Positions 33,234 to 40,529 of a DNA stretch of 40,529 nucleotides are shown piece by piece. The stretch's first letter is position 1. Every line of letters begins with the position of its first letter. Location: positions 1 through 40,529 of the IMG/VR virus record IMGVR_UViG_3300042691_006394; one strand, written 5' to 3'. This DNA is from a virus. A program made the position numbers and the translations under genes. The notes below the pieces were generated by a model that was given only the letters and a program-made list of their open reading frames with translations, ran no database searches and had not been told where the DNA came from.

Positions 33234-33971
33234 TTATATTCCGAAGAATCCGTTCATTCCAAAAGGATCAAAAGATGTAGCAAGTGCTACCTCTGTTATA
33301 TTTATTGTACCAAGCCCCCAGTCACCTGCGGCAGATAGTGTTACGTTATAAGTTTGGTTGCCCGTTGCATTAACTATTTTATATTGTGATGCTACCTGCA
33401 TACCTGATGTGCCTGTGCCATTGTTTTGTGTTTGCTGCGTTGACCAAGAGCCATTTGTAGTATCTGAGTCAGCCGTTATAGTGGCATTACCTTCATTGGC
33501 AATTGCTCCAAATATTGCATCGCCATTATTTACGTTAGTTGCAGAGCTTGATGCAGTTGTTGTATTTCCTGCTGTTGTTGCACCTGCACTCAAGAAATTA
33601 GCAGCAAAATTGCTAGTATTAGAAGAGAACTCTGTAAGAGTCCAAGACTTAGCAGTAGTGGATGAACCAAAGGTTACTGTTATAGTACTTGTGGTGTTCA
33701 AAGTTCTAACCGATGAGGTGAATATCCTAAGTACAGAACCTGCTGATGCCGCACCGGGGTCGTTCAATACGTTAACTCTTGATGTCCAAGTGTTACCTGC
33801 ATTATCAGTTATTGAGGAGTAAGGGTCAGCACCACCACCACCTGAGTTATCATAAGCCAATGCCAATACCGCCAAAGTATTAGCTCCAAAGTTCTGTGGT
33901 GGCACTATAGCTATTGATGTAGCTGCCGTAGTATTACCCCCAGTACCTCTATTTGTTCCAACTAATGCCAT
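33234..33971 (-). CDS. Ser/Thr-rich tail-fibre or virion surface protein
   Basis: The 245-residue product is rich in Thr, Ser, Ala and Asn with alternating hydrophobic positions (GSVLRIFTSSVRTLNTTSTI, VSSYK-like strands), typical of a beta-sandwich fibre domain. It starts MALVGTNRGTGGNTTAATSI. No catalytic motif is present. It lies between two other fibre genes and likely forms an accessory fibre or surface domain. Confidence 0.6.
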   Translation of the reverse strand: MALVGTNRGTGGNTTAATSIAIVPPQNFGANTLAVLALAYDNSGGGGADPYSSITDNAGNTWTSRVNVLNDPGAASAGSVLRIFTSSVRTLNTTSTITVTFGSSTTAKSWTLTEFSSNTSNFAANFLSAGATTAGNTTTASSSATNVNNGDAIFGAIANEGNATITADSDTTNGSWSTQQTQNNGTGTSGMQVASQYKIVNATGNQTYNVTLSAAGDWGLGTINITEVALATSFDPFGMNGFFGI

Positions 33972-34180
33972 TAGAAATAGATGCTATATTCGTTAGCCGT
34001 TAAGTAATCTATAATATCTTGGTCAGTCATTGTATTGGCGAAAGTGAAAGGACTGCGTGAGTCGTGATGGTCAAATACTCCATCCTTGAATACTCTCAAC
34101 TCCGCTATCAGACTAACTGTATCGTCTGGGTTGTTTACCTTCTCAACCAATACTATCTCCTTTGTTATATTATAACTCAT
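33971..34180 (-). CDS. Small fibre-associated protein, 69 residues
   Basis: The small acidic product (SYNITKEIVLVEKVNNPDDT, FANTMTDQDIIDYLTANEYS) overlaps the downstream fibre gene by one base and the upstream one by 11. It may be a fibre assembly factor or small adaptor, but no family is recognised. Confidence 0.55.
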   Translation of the reverse strand: MSYNITKEIVLVEKVNNPDDTVSLIAELRVFKDGVFDHHDSRSPFTFANTMTDQDIIDYLTANEYSIYF

Positions 34181-35234
34181 ATCCGTAAATTGTTAAGTCC
34201 AATGAAATAGCTGCATCTGTTGTTATCCTTAACTGATGGTCAGCAGTTACCGCTGATATACCATAGGGTAGGCTGATGATAGCACCGGGTCTTGAGTTAG
34301 CTGATGGAGCAAATGAACCCGCCCATACAAGTTGGTCAGTACCTGCTGTGTATGTAGTATCCGCTGAAGCACCAAACCAAATGATAACCCTTGCAGCCGT
34401 AGTAGCATAAGATGATACTGCTAAATAAGTTATTGCTATTTTTTTTCCTGATGAAGGAGTCCATATAGATGCTCCCGTCTGCTGAGTGGTATAGTTAGCA
34501 CTCTTCCATACTTGCATACCTGCATCGGTATGAGCAACCAACTGCCTACCGAATACATCAGCAATACCATTAACTCTATCATCTGTAGCCACAGCCGTAG
34601 GGAGAGCAGCCTCTGCTCTGAAACCTATTTTTAATGGGTTACCACTATCAGCCAAATCATGGGCAATATTACCAACATTAAAAGTACCTGTAGTATCACC
34701 TCTCTGCCTATCCCATGATGTCCCATTGAATACAAGACATTTAGCACCTATATCTATATGGTTCTCAGTATTGGTTTCACCATCAGCATGAGCAGCATCA
34801 ATAGGCACTGTACTTGCTCCATCACTTATCTGCACATTATAAGTTGCTCCTGCGTTTTGGGTTGCTGCTACCGTTCCATCTACAGTCAAAGACCCTCCGT
34901 TATCAGTAACAGGTATTGAGGCATTGGTTACGTTCACATCTTGAGTAGTCGGGAAATTGGATACTGATACCGACCCATCAACAGTCAGGCTCCCACCATT
35001 ATCAGTTACTGGTATTGAAGCATTCTGCACTGATACGTTTTGTGTACCAGTACCTGCGTTTGCAGTTACTGTTCCTGAGACGGTTACTGTACCACTCACT
35101 CCTACCGTACCATCTACGGTAAGTGAACCACCGCCATCTGCAATAGGTACTGGACTTTGGTCTGATGCGATAACTACAGGAGCTGAGTTAGCACTTGTAG
35201 CTTGTCCATTTGGGTTATTCGGGAAGTATGCCAA
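34170..35234 (-). CDS. Repeat-containing fibre/appendage protein
   Basis: The 354-residue protein starts MAYFPNNPNGQATSANSAPV and has near-identical repeats in its first 120 residues (VTDNGGSLTVDGSVSVS type, two to three copies), then a C-terminal globular part with FNVGNIAHDLADSGNPLKIG and TYTAGTDQLVWAGSF. This type is remembered from tail-appendage genes of diverse phages. It lies between two other fibre genes and probably builds part of the same host-binding structure. Confidence 0.65.
   Translation of the reverse strand: MAYFPNNPNGQATSANSAPVVIASDQSPVPIADGGGSLTVDGTVGVSGTVTVSGTVTANAGTGTQNVSVQNASIPVTDNGGSLTVDGSVSVSNFPTTQDVNVTNASIPVTDNGGSLTVDGTVAATQNAGATYNVQISDGASTVPIDAAHADGETNTENHIDIGAKCLVFNGTSWDRQRGDTTGTFNVGNIAHDLADSGNPLKIGFRAEAALPTAVATDDRVNGIADVFGRQLVAHTDAGMQVWKSANYTTQQTGASIWTPSSGKKIAITYLAVSSYATTAARVIIWFGASADTTYTAGTDQLVWAGSFAPSANSRPGAIISLPYGISAVTADHQLRITTDAAISLDLTIYGYEL
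34875..35150 (-). repeat. Tandem repeats coding for NASIPVTDNGGSLTVDG
   Basis: About 99-base units at roughly 34875, 34974 and (degenerate) 35110 encode copies of the ASIPVTDNGGSLTVDG segment of the appendage protein. The second and first copies are nearly identical at protein level with synonymous changes, suggesting an old duplication kept by selection on the protein. Confidence 0.7.
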
Positions 35235-35251
35235 TGTTTATAATTTTATTG

Positions 35252-38200
35252 TTAAATAATATTCCAATTTGTACCATCAGAGATGACATCCAAAGCAGTA
35301 TATCTTACTGCCATTGTGATGGATGTGCTACCATCAATGGTTTGTGATGATGTTGTATTGATAGTTACCGTTCCTGTTCCTACGTTCTTTAAAGTGTATC
35401 TGTTTGTATTACCTACGGCAGTCGGAAGAGTTAAAGTTGTAGTTCCACTAATCAGATAAACATAGTCAGTATTCGCAGCAGCACCTGCCGTAGTGTTAGT
35501 AGAGATATTGTTTACTGACCTTGTGATTCCTCCACCACTACCTGATGGTGTTGCCCAACTGCCATCACCTCTCAAGAATGTTGTAGCCGATGGTGTACCT
35601 GTGATAGCAGATGAGAAAAGTGGTATCCTATTAGTAGCTATCTCTTGAACTGTTGCAGCACTACCCGTAACATTGGCAAGGAAACTATTCGCTGCTACAT
35701 TCTGAATTTTAGCATAAGTGACAGCAGTGTTATCAATTGTCCATGTAGCACCACTACCACTAACTGTAATATCTCCTTTATCTCCGTCTGTCACACCTCC
35801 CGAACCGCCAATGATTGCCCATCCTGTTGATAGGTACTGATAGAGTCCCTCTGTAGCATCTGTTTGATAGACCACTAAACCAACAGCTGGGGTAGAGATA
35901 GCTGAGCGTTGAGTAGAGGTCATTCGTGGAGCAAGGAAGCCTTGAGTCGTAGAAGCAACATCAAGTATAGCAGATGCATGAGTTGTAGCTGCTCCTATCG
36001 CAACAGTACCCCTTTGTGCAGTACCATTATGAGCAAGAACAATATATCCGTACCCATTAGTAGATGCTTGTTCGCCTGTGAATATTCTTATACTACCGCT
36101 TCTTTGTCCAAATGAAGCCGAAGCATCATTACTAACAATATCTAAATATTGTGGAGTATCAGCCCTCCATAAACTTGGTTTTAAAGTTATCTTATCAACT
36201 AAATTATTGTTTGTAATCTCAATATGTGCAGTACCGCTACCTAATCTTACTGGAGAATTTGTTGCAGTAGAGTATATATCTATCCTTGCATTATTTGATA
36301 TTACAAAAGGGTTTCCTCCTGTTACTGTTATTGCTCCATTGGTGAAGTTTAATACTCTAAAACCTCCACTATTTGCAATAGTAAAAGTTCCACCAAACAT
36401 AGACAATCCAGTAACACTTGTTGCAGATGAATCTATTATATTTACTTGACCCGTATACCGCCCTGTGCCCTGCACATCAAGTTTAAAACCTGAGTCAACC
36501 GTGCCGCCAATGATTGTATTACCCTCTAAAGAGTTAAGAGATGTACCAACTGCGAATAGATTATACCTTGCCCCAGTTCCTGATACTGTTGCAGTATTGT
36601 TTATATAAACTCCAAAAGCATTAAGATTCGCAGAAAGACTTGAAGAATTACCAATAGCTAAAGATGCAACTGGAGTCGCAAAACTACCAGATACTGTTGA
36701 TGTCATTATTTTCCTTGTACCAGCAACAGGGTCACCTTGAGAGCCAACGTAAACATTTAAATCACCTAATATTCCTGATGAAAAAGAATGTACAGAATTG
36801 GATGTTATTGAGTTTGTCCCAATAGTCATTTTTGTCGTAGCATCTACACCTAAACCAGTACTGGTTTTCAATAACAAATTTCCACCACCTCCTGCTGCAA
36901 AAACAAAATCTACTGCACTCCAAATAACTCCTTGACCTGAACCTGTATATCCATTTCTAAATCTTATTGAAGTTGCACTACCTCCACCATTGTTTGCATT
37001 ATATAGTTGCAGATTTTCTGTTGTGCCAGACGAATTAGAATTTAATCTTAATCCAATATTTTGTACACCAGTAAAAGCACCATTAGTAAACGTAGGATTA
37101 ATATCAAGTCCTACAAGTACATCATTATTCGCAGCAGCAACAAGTGTATGAGTAAGATTCAATCCTCTCGCAATAGCACCTGATGCAATATTGCTACCTG
37201 TGAATGTAAGATTAAAACCACCACTTGTCACAGTCCTATTTCCATTCAGCGTTCCATCAGCAGTGTATATATTACCCGCTGCAAGACTCACCCACGATGT
37301 GCCGTTATAGAAGTCGCTTGTATTAGTTGTAGTGTTGTATACGGAGAGACCAGTAGCAGGGGACACGATGGCATCTCTCTGCGTTCCCGTCATCCGAGGT
37401 TGGAGGAAGCCACGGGTGGTGGAACGAGCCTCAAGAACTGCACTTGCAGGAATGCCAATACTTAAATTAACTGCTGCACTTTGCGTTGAAAATAAAGCGT
37501 AGTTACTCGTAAAATAATGAAATCCTGTACCTCCATCTCCAAAAACTTGAGCAGCACCTCTTAGTCCTAATCCAGCAGTACCACCACCAATTAAAGAAGC
37601 TGCATCGCCAATTAGTAATGTTGTAGAGTTGAATGACAAATACGATGCAGCAGCAGAAAGATTTAAACCAAATGCAGTAGTTATTGTTAATCCCCCACTC
37701 ACCCTCGCAGTCCCCTGCACATCAAGTTTGAAACCTGCGTCTGTTGTGCCGCCTACTACTACATTTTTAGTGGACTGGAACAGTGTCATTATAACATCTG
37801 AAGTACTTGGTTGAGCACTACCACCTCCAGTAAAGTATAGATTTGCATAAGGGTTATGGATAAATGCTCCACCATTAACTGGTAAGGCAAGAGATGTTCC
37901 TGCCATACCAATTTCCATATACCTAGAGTTTGCTCCATAAAAAATACTACCTCTTCCTAATGTATTACTATTGTGAATAACAAAACTTCCTCCTGCATTG
38001 CTAACGCCTAATTCAAGCTGACCTGCAACAAAACTTGTTGTTGCAGTTCCAATAGATAATTTATTCCCACCTAATCCTACCGTCCTATTCCCCGTCAGTG
38101 TACCGTCTGAGTTATAGATATTGGCAGTTGATACAGTACCCCATGACAAAGTACTTCCATCAGTTGTAAGATACTTACCACTATTGCCTGTCTGTGAAGG

Positions 38201-40528
38201 GAAGCCACTAACAAAAGTATAAGCATCATCCCAGTTACCTTGCTTTATTGTTGTAGGGATAGAATAACCACTTTGCAACCCTACGGCTATCGTTCCGCTT
38301 GTTGTTATAGGTGAGCCACTTGTAATTACTAAGCCTGTTGGGACAGTTAGAGCAACGGAGGTAACAGTGCCAACCCCACCTATTGTCCAGCTTCTATCCG
38401 CTGTTAAATCATAGGTAGTGCCGTTTATAGTAAGAGTCCTTGCATTGGTAACAGGAGTATATCCTAATGCTCCGGTAACGTCAGCAGATGTAAGTGTTAC
38501 TGCGCCAGTTCGGGAGTTGAATGAAGATACACCGCTGACAACATTTGCCCACGAAAGCGTATTCCCGTCTGTAGTCAAGAACTTACCTGCATTACCTGTT
38601 TGTGTTGGGAAGTTGGATACCCATGTATAGGCATCATCCCAGTTTGATATCTTAGTACCTGTGATTCCATAGGCAGGATGCGCTGTGAATACAGGATCTG
38701 TTTCTGTTGTTAAATATGTAATGCTGTCCAGAGTACCGTCACCCTTTACAAACTGTGATGCGCTCCCCCCGAGCCATCCTGCCTTGGTAGTATTCTTCCA
38801 AAGACCAGTAGCCAAATCATAGTATAAAATATCCTTATCGGCTGCAGAACTTATAAGCACATTATGAAGCTCATCAAGCTCAAATCCGTTTTGTATGTTA
38901 TAGATTATCCTGCCATTGGTTGGACTAGTCCTAGCAACAAAACCTATGAATACCGTATGGTTCGGTTGTGTTGGAGGAGTCTTAGTTACATAACCCGGGT
39001 TAGTTGCAGATAACCATATCTTATCACCGTCAAGTAGTGTGTCAGTCGTAAATGGATTAGGGGCCCCCGATCTTGTATCCAAGTCGTGCAACGTACCTAT
39101 AGCAGCTACCTGACCATCAGCATTATGTGCGATATCATCGACAACAACACCAAAGGTCTTGCTAGAAGAAGCCTCCGTATTAGCCTGTGCCAAAATAATG
39201 TTTGGCCTATTGCCTGTAGAACCCTGCAGGTAAACAATCTTTCCCTTGTGTATCGTAGATCCAGTACTGTTTCTTCCTATGATTGTAATCTTCTCTGCAT
39301 CGTCAACAATACCATCATTGTCGATATCGTATACAGCCTTAGATAAATATGTGGCGCTAATATCTGGAATGTCCGCAGCATCAAGAGTATCCCAATATGT
39401 GTCGTAGTCGGTTGTGGACTGCTTCCTCAGGAATTGACCTACAGTACCGCCTGCCTCAACACCGGGACCAACCATTCCTGCATTACCGGAATGAACAACA
39501 ACCTTATAGGCGTTGCTAGCCGGAGCAGTAGCAAATGATACATTTACTGAGTTGTTACTCGTGATAGTCACATCCGTAAGAACCTGAGCACCGCTGGTAA
39601 CCTCGTATACCTGAACCAGAACACAGTCGTCATTCAGGTTGTGTGTAACACTGTATATAGTATTTACGCCATCGCCTACAGTCGTGCAGTACGCAGCATC
39701 AATAGGAAATTGAGAAACCGCATAGTCTCCAAGATCGTATGCTGGTATTGGTTGATTTGTATGGACACACGGTATAGACTGGCCATTGCGCAGTATAACA
39801 AGTAGATCCTCATATACATCGTAAATGCCCTGCTGAGTTACTCCCCCGAGCAGCAAAACTCTCAGCATATCAGTCAGATGACTGAACAAAGTCTGAGCCT
39901 TCTCGAAGTCAGGGAAGTCGCCATTGCATTCAATAGACTGCTGCCTGAGAACCTCAATCAAAGGAATCAGATCCTCGATCGGCTCGGGAGTACAAGCCTC
40001 AGCAGTAACGGTCTTGCTGATTGTCTCCAGAACACTAAGCCAAGCATAGGTCTGGTGTGAATATGTCAGCGTAGAAGCAAGTGTAATAGTATAGACAGCA
40101 TCGTAGTAGTTTCCGCTATGCTGCAGGTTAATAGCTGAAGTTGTACTAGTCTTGGTTCCTGTAGGAATACTTACCGCAGTCCAAGCTCTTGTTGGCGCAG
40201 TGTTATTGTATCCAGAAACAGAATAGTTGGTGCTGTCGGAATAAGAAAGGTTCGGGGTAAATACATCAAAGTTCTCAGTCAGAACTAAGTCGACAGGAAC
40301 ATACTGAAATACAAAGCTCCTAGTGAATGTACTGACCACATCGTCTGTGGTCTTGATCTCGTATAGAATCGTATATGTACCACACTGAACACCGCCCGTA
40401 GAACTAAGCCTAAGGTTAGTAGAAAAAGTGCCCCCCGAACTGGTCACGTCAGGAGTTGCAAAATTACCAGTTCTTACGTAACCATCAGGCTGTGTGACTG
40501 TAAAGATGCCGATGGCTCCGACAGGATA
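35252..40528 (-). CDS. Large tail-fibre protein, 5' end outside window
   Basis: The frame is open to the right edge (a GTG at 40447 is internal), so at least 1758 codons are visible and the true start lies outside. The N-terminal visible part has beta domains, then a helical segment (PEPIEDLIPLIEVLRQQSIE onward), then CVLVQVYEVTSGAQVLTDVT. A long modular region follows with repeats: GKFLTTDGNTLSW, NIYNSDGTLTGNRTV, GFKLDVQGTARVSG and GFLxPRMTxTQRxAI blocks at about 37367-37412 and 35897-35941. The end is a beta domain (TYLTLPTAVGN-like). It probably forms the main receptor-binding fibre. Module shuffling with the 31317-33224 fibre is likely. Confidence 0.78.
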   Translation of the reverse strand, partial: YPVGAIGIFTVTQPDGYVRTGNFATPDVTSSGGTFSTNLRLSSTGGVQCGTYTILYEIKTTDDVVSTFTRSFVFQYVPVDLVLTENFDVFTPNLSYSDSTNYSVSGYNNTAPTRAWTAVSIPTGTKTSTTSAINLQHSGNYYDAVYTITLASTLTYSHQTYAWLSVLETISKTVTAEACTPEPIEDLIPLIEVLRQQSIECNGDFPDFEKAQTLFSHLTDMLRVLLLGGVTQQGIYDVYEDLLVILRNGQSIPCVHTNQPIPAYDLGDYAVSQFPIDAAYCTTVGDGVNTIYSVTHNLNDDCVLVQVYEVTSGAQVLTDVTITSNNSVNVSFATAPASNAYKVVVHSGNAGMVGPGVEAGGTVGQFLRKQSTTDYDTYWDTLDAADIPDISATYLSKAVYDIDNDGIVDDAEKITIIGRNSTGSTIHKGKIVYLQGSTGNRPNIILAQANTEASSSKTFGVVVDDIAHNADGQVAAIGTLHDLDTRSGAPNPFTTDTLLDGDKIWLSATNPGYVTKTPPTQPNHTVFIGFVARTSPTNGRIIYNIQNGFELDELHNVLISSAADKDILYYDLATGLWKNTTKAGWLGGSASQFVKGDGTLDSITYLTTETDPVFTAHPAYGITGTKISNWDDAYTWVSNFPTQTGNAGKFLTTDGNTLSWANVVSGVSSFNSRTGAVTLTSADVTGALGYTPVTNARTLTINGTTYDLTADRSWTIGGVGTVTSVALTVPTGLVITSGSPITTSGTIAVGLQSGYSIPTTIKQGNWDDAYTFVSGFPSQTGNSGKYLTTDGSTLSWGTVSTANIYNSDGTLTGNRTVGLGGNKLSIGTATTSFVAGQLELGVSNAGGSFVIHNSNTLGRGSIFYGANSRYMEIGMAGTSLALPVNGGAFIHNPYANLYFTGGGSAQPSTSDVIMTLFQSTKNVVVGGTTDAGFKLDVQGTARVSGGLTITTAFGLNLSAAASYLSFNSTTLLIGDAASLIGGGTAGLGLRGAAQVFGDGGTGFHYFTSNYALFSTQSAAVNLSIGIPASAVLEARSTTRGFLQPRMTGTQRDAIVSPATGLSVYNTTTNTSDFYNGTSWVSLAAGNIYTADGTLNGNRTVTSGGFNLTFTGSNIASGAIARGLNLTHTLVAAANNDVLVGLDINPTFTNGAFTGVQNIGLRLNSNSSGTTENLQLYNANNGGGSATSIRFRNGYTGSGQGVIWSAVDFVFAAGGGGNLLLKTSTGLGVDATTKMTIGTNSITSNSVHSFSSGILGDLNVYVGSQGDPVAGTRKIMTSTVSGSFATPVASLAIGNSSSLSANLNAFGVYINNTATVSGTGARYNLFAVGTSLNSLEGNTIIGGTVDSGFKLDVQGTGRYTGQVNIIDSSATSVTGLSMFGGTFTIANSGGFRVLNFTNGAITVTGGNPFVISNNARIDIYSTATNSPVRLGSGTAHIEITNNNLVDKITLKPSLWRADTPQYLDIVSNDASASFGQRSGSIRIFTGEQASTNGYGYIVLAHNGTAQRGTVAIGAATTHASAILDVASTTQGFLAPRMTSTQRSAISTPAVGLVVYQTDATEGLYQYLSTGWAIIGGSGGVTDGDKGDITVSGSGATWTIDNTAVTYAKIQNVAANSFLANVTGSAATVQEIATNRIPLFSSAITGTPSATTFLRGDGSWATPSGSGGGITRSVNNISTNTTAGAAANTDYVYLISGTTTLTLPTAVGNTNRYTLKNVGTGTVTINTTSSQTIDGSTSITMAVRYTALDVISDGTNWNII

Positions 40529-40529
40529 T

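Larger units (their letters stand above)
31993..37729 (-). repeat. Dispersed fibre-module repeats
   Basis: An exact 17-base word, CCCTGCACATCAAGTTT (plus-strand view), occurs at 31993-32009, 36468-36484 and 37713-37729, coding the KLDVQG module in both large fibre genes. The YNSDGTL-N-R-T-V-type module occurs at about 33036-33083, 32572-32618, 37227-37273 and 38078-38122. The PRMT-type block occurs at about 31426-31472, 35897-35941 and 37367-37412. These are likely recombination sites for fibre exchange. Confidence 0.75.
636..40438. repeat. Dispersed strand-biased word TCGGGGG (CAGNTCGGGGG)
   Basis: By eye I find 22 copies. Plus-strand TCGGGGG starts at 636, 2168, 8097, 22073 and 25177. Plus-strand CCCCCGA starts at 5987, 8571, 12173, 15420, 18362, 21467, 22798, 23878, 26134, 27013, 29574, 31376, 33152, 38766, 39064, 39843 and 40432. 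Eighteen have TCGGGGG on the coding strand. Nine extend to CAGNTCGGGGG (636, 2168, 22073, 22798, 23878, 27013, 29574, 33152, 40432). The function is unknown. Confidence 0.6.

Noticed and set aside
33358-33822. Open 154-codon frame on the plus strand
   Set aside because: It is antisense to the Ser/Thr-rich fibre gene. The alternating strands of such repeat-rich genes keep the opposite frame open. No start context or recognisable motif.
34875-35150. Repeats considered as a CRISPR array
   Set aside because: The repeated units encode protein repeats in the frame of a fibre gene, with no uniform repeat and unique spacers.
1-40529. tRNA genes
   Set aside because: No cloverleaf with a TTCGANNC T-arm was found in the non-coding gaps, which are all shorter than about 165 bases.

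Overview
The window is a fragment of a double-stranded DNA tailed phage, most likely a podovirus-like (short-tailed) phage of a Bacteroidota host, with an architecture like crAss-like phages and their relatives. The evidence is a run of connector/ring-type proteins, a very large 'stabilization'-type tail protein, Gly/Ala-rich ejection-type proteins and a 3051-residue polyvalent protein. Gene starts sit in A-rich leaders, mostly without a Shine-Dalgarno sequence, and small families typical of Bacteroidota phages are present (for example the MAQQTAVEWL proteins). Portal, major capsid, terminase and DNA polymerase genes are not in the window. The host phylum and the crAss-like affinity are inferences from remembered protein families.

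Region 1 (1-7011, rightward) is the early/replication arm. It holds the C-terminal part of a replisome-organizer-like protein, a T7 gp4-type primase-helicase, a PD-(D/E)XK nuclease, a small winged-helix protein, a GIY-YIG homing endonuclease, a small protein with an SSB-like tail, a deoxynucleotide monophosphate kinase, and about ten small overlapping ORFs. Two of those are tandem copies with duplicated leaders. Just before the GIY-YIG gene, a 139-bp gap holds two hairpins with perfectly complementary loops followed by a T-rich tract, which looks like a structured RNA or attenuator.

Region 2 (7004-7743) is a small switch area: a leftward small basic protein, an intergenic region with two inverted repeats, and a rightward HxlR-type regulator without an ATG start.

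Region 3 (7723-40529, leftward) is the late arm, transcribed from right to left. In transcription order it has a large tail-fibre gene running off the right edge, smaller fibre and membrane genes, a probable unimolecular spanin, three connector/tail proteins interrupted by a second GIY-YIG endonuclease, a large tail protein whose usual C-terminal part appears as a separate gene, two ejection-type proteins, the giant polyvalent protein (metalloprotease, ADP-ribosyltransferase-like and other domains), and then a lysis cassette. The cassette has a GH24 lysozyme, holin-like proteins, a CHAP/NlpC-type hydrolase, a 38-residue basic protein and an M15 peptidase.

The least explained signals are a dispersed G-rich word, TCGGGGG (often CAGNTCGGGGG), found about 22 times and mostly on the coding strand in all three reading frames, and the kissing-hairpin element at 3097-3186.
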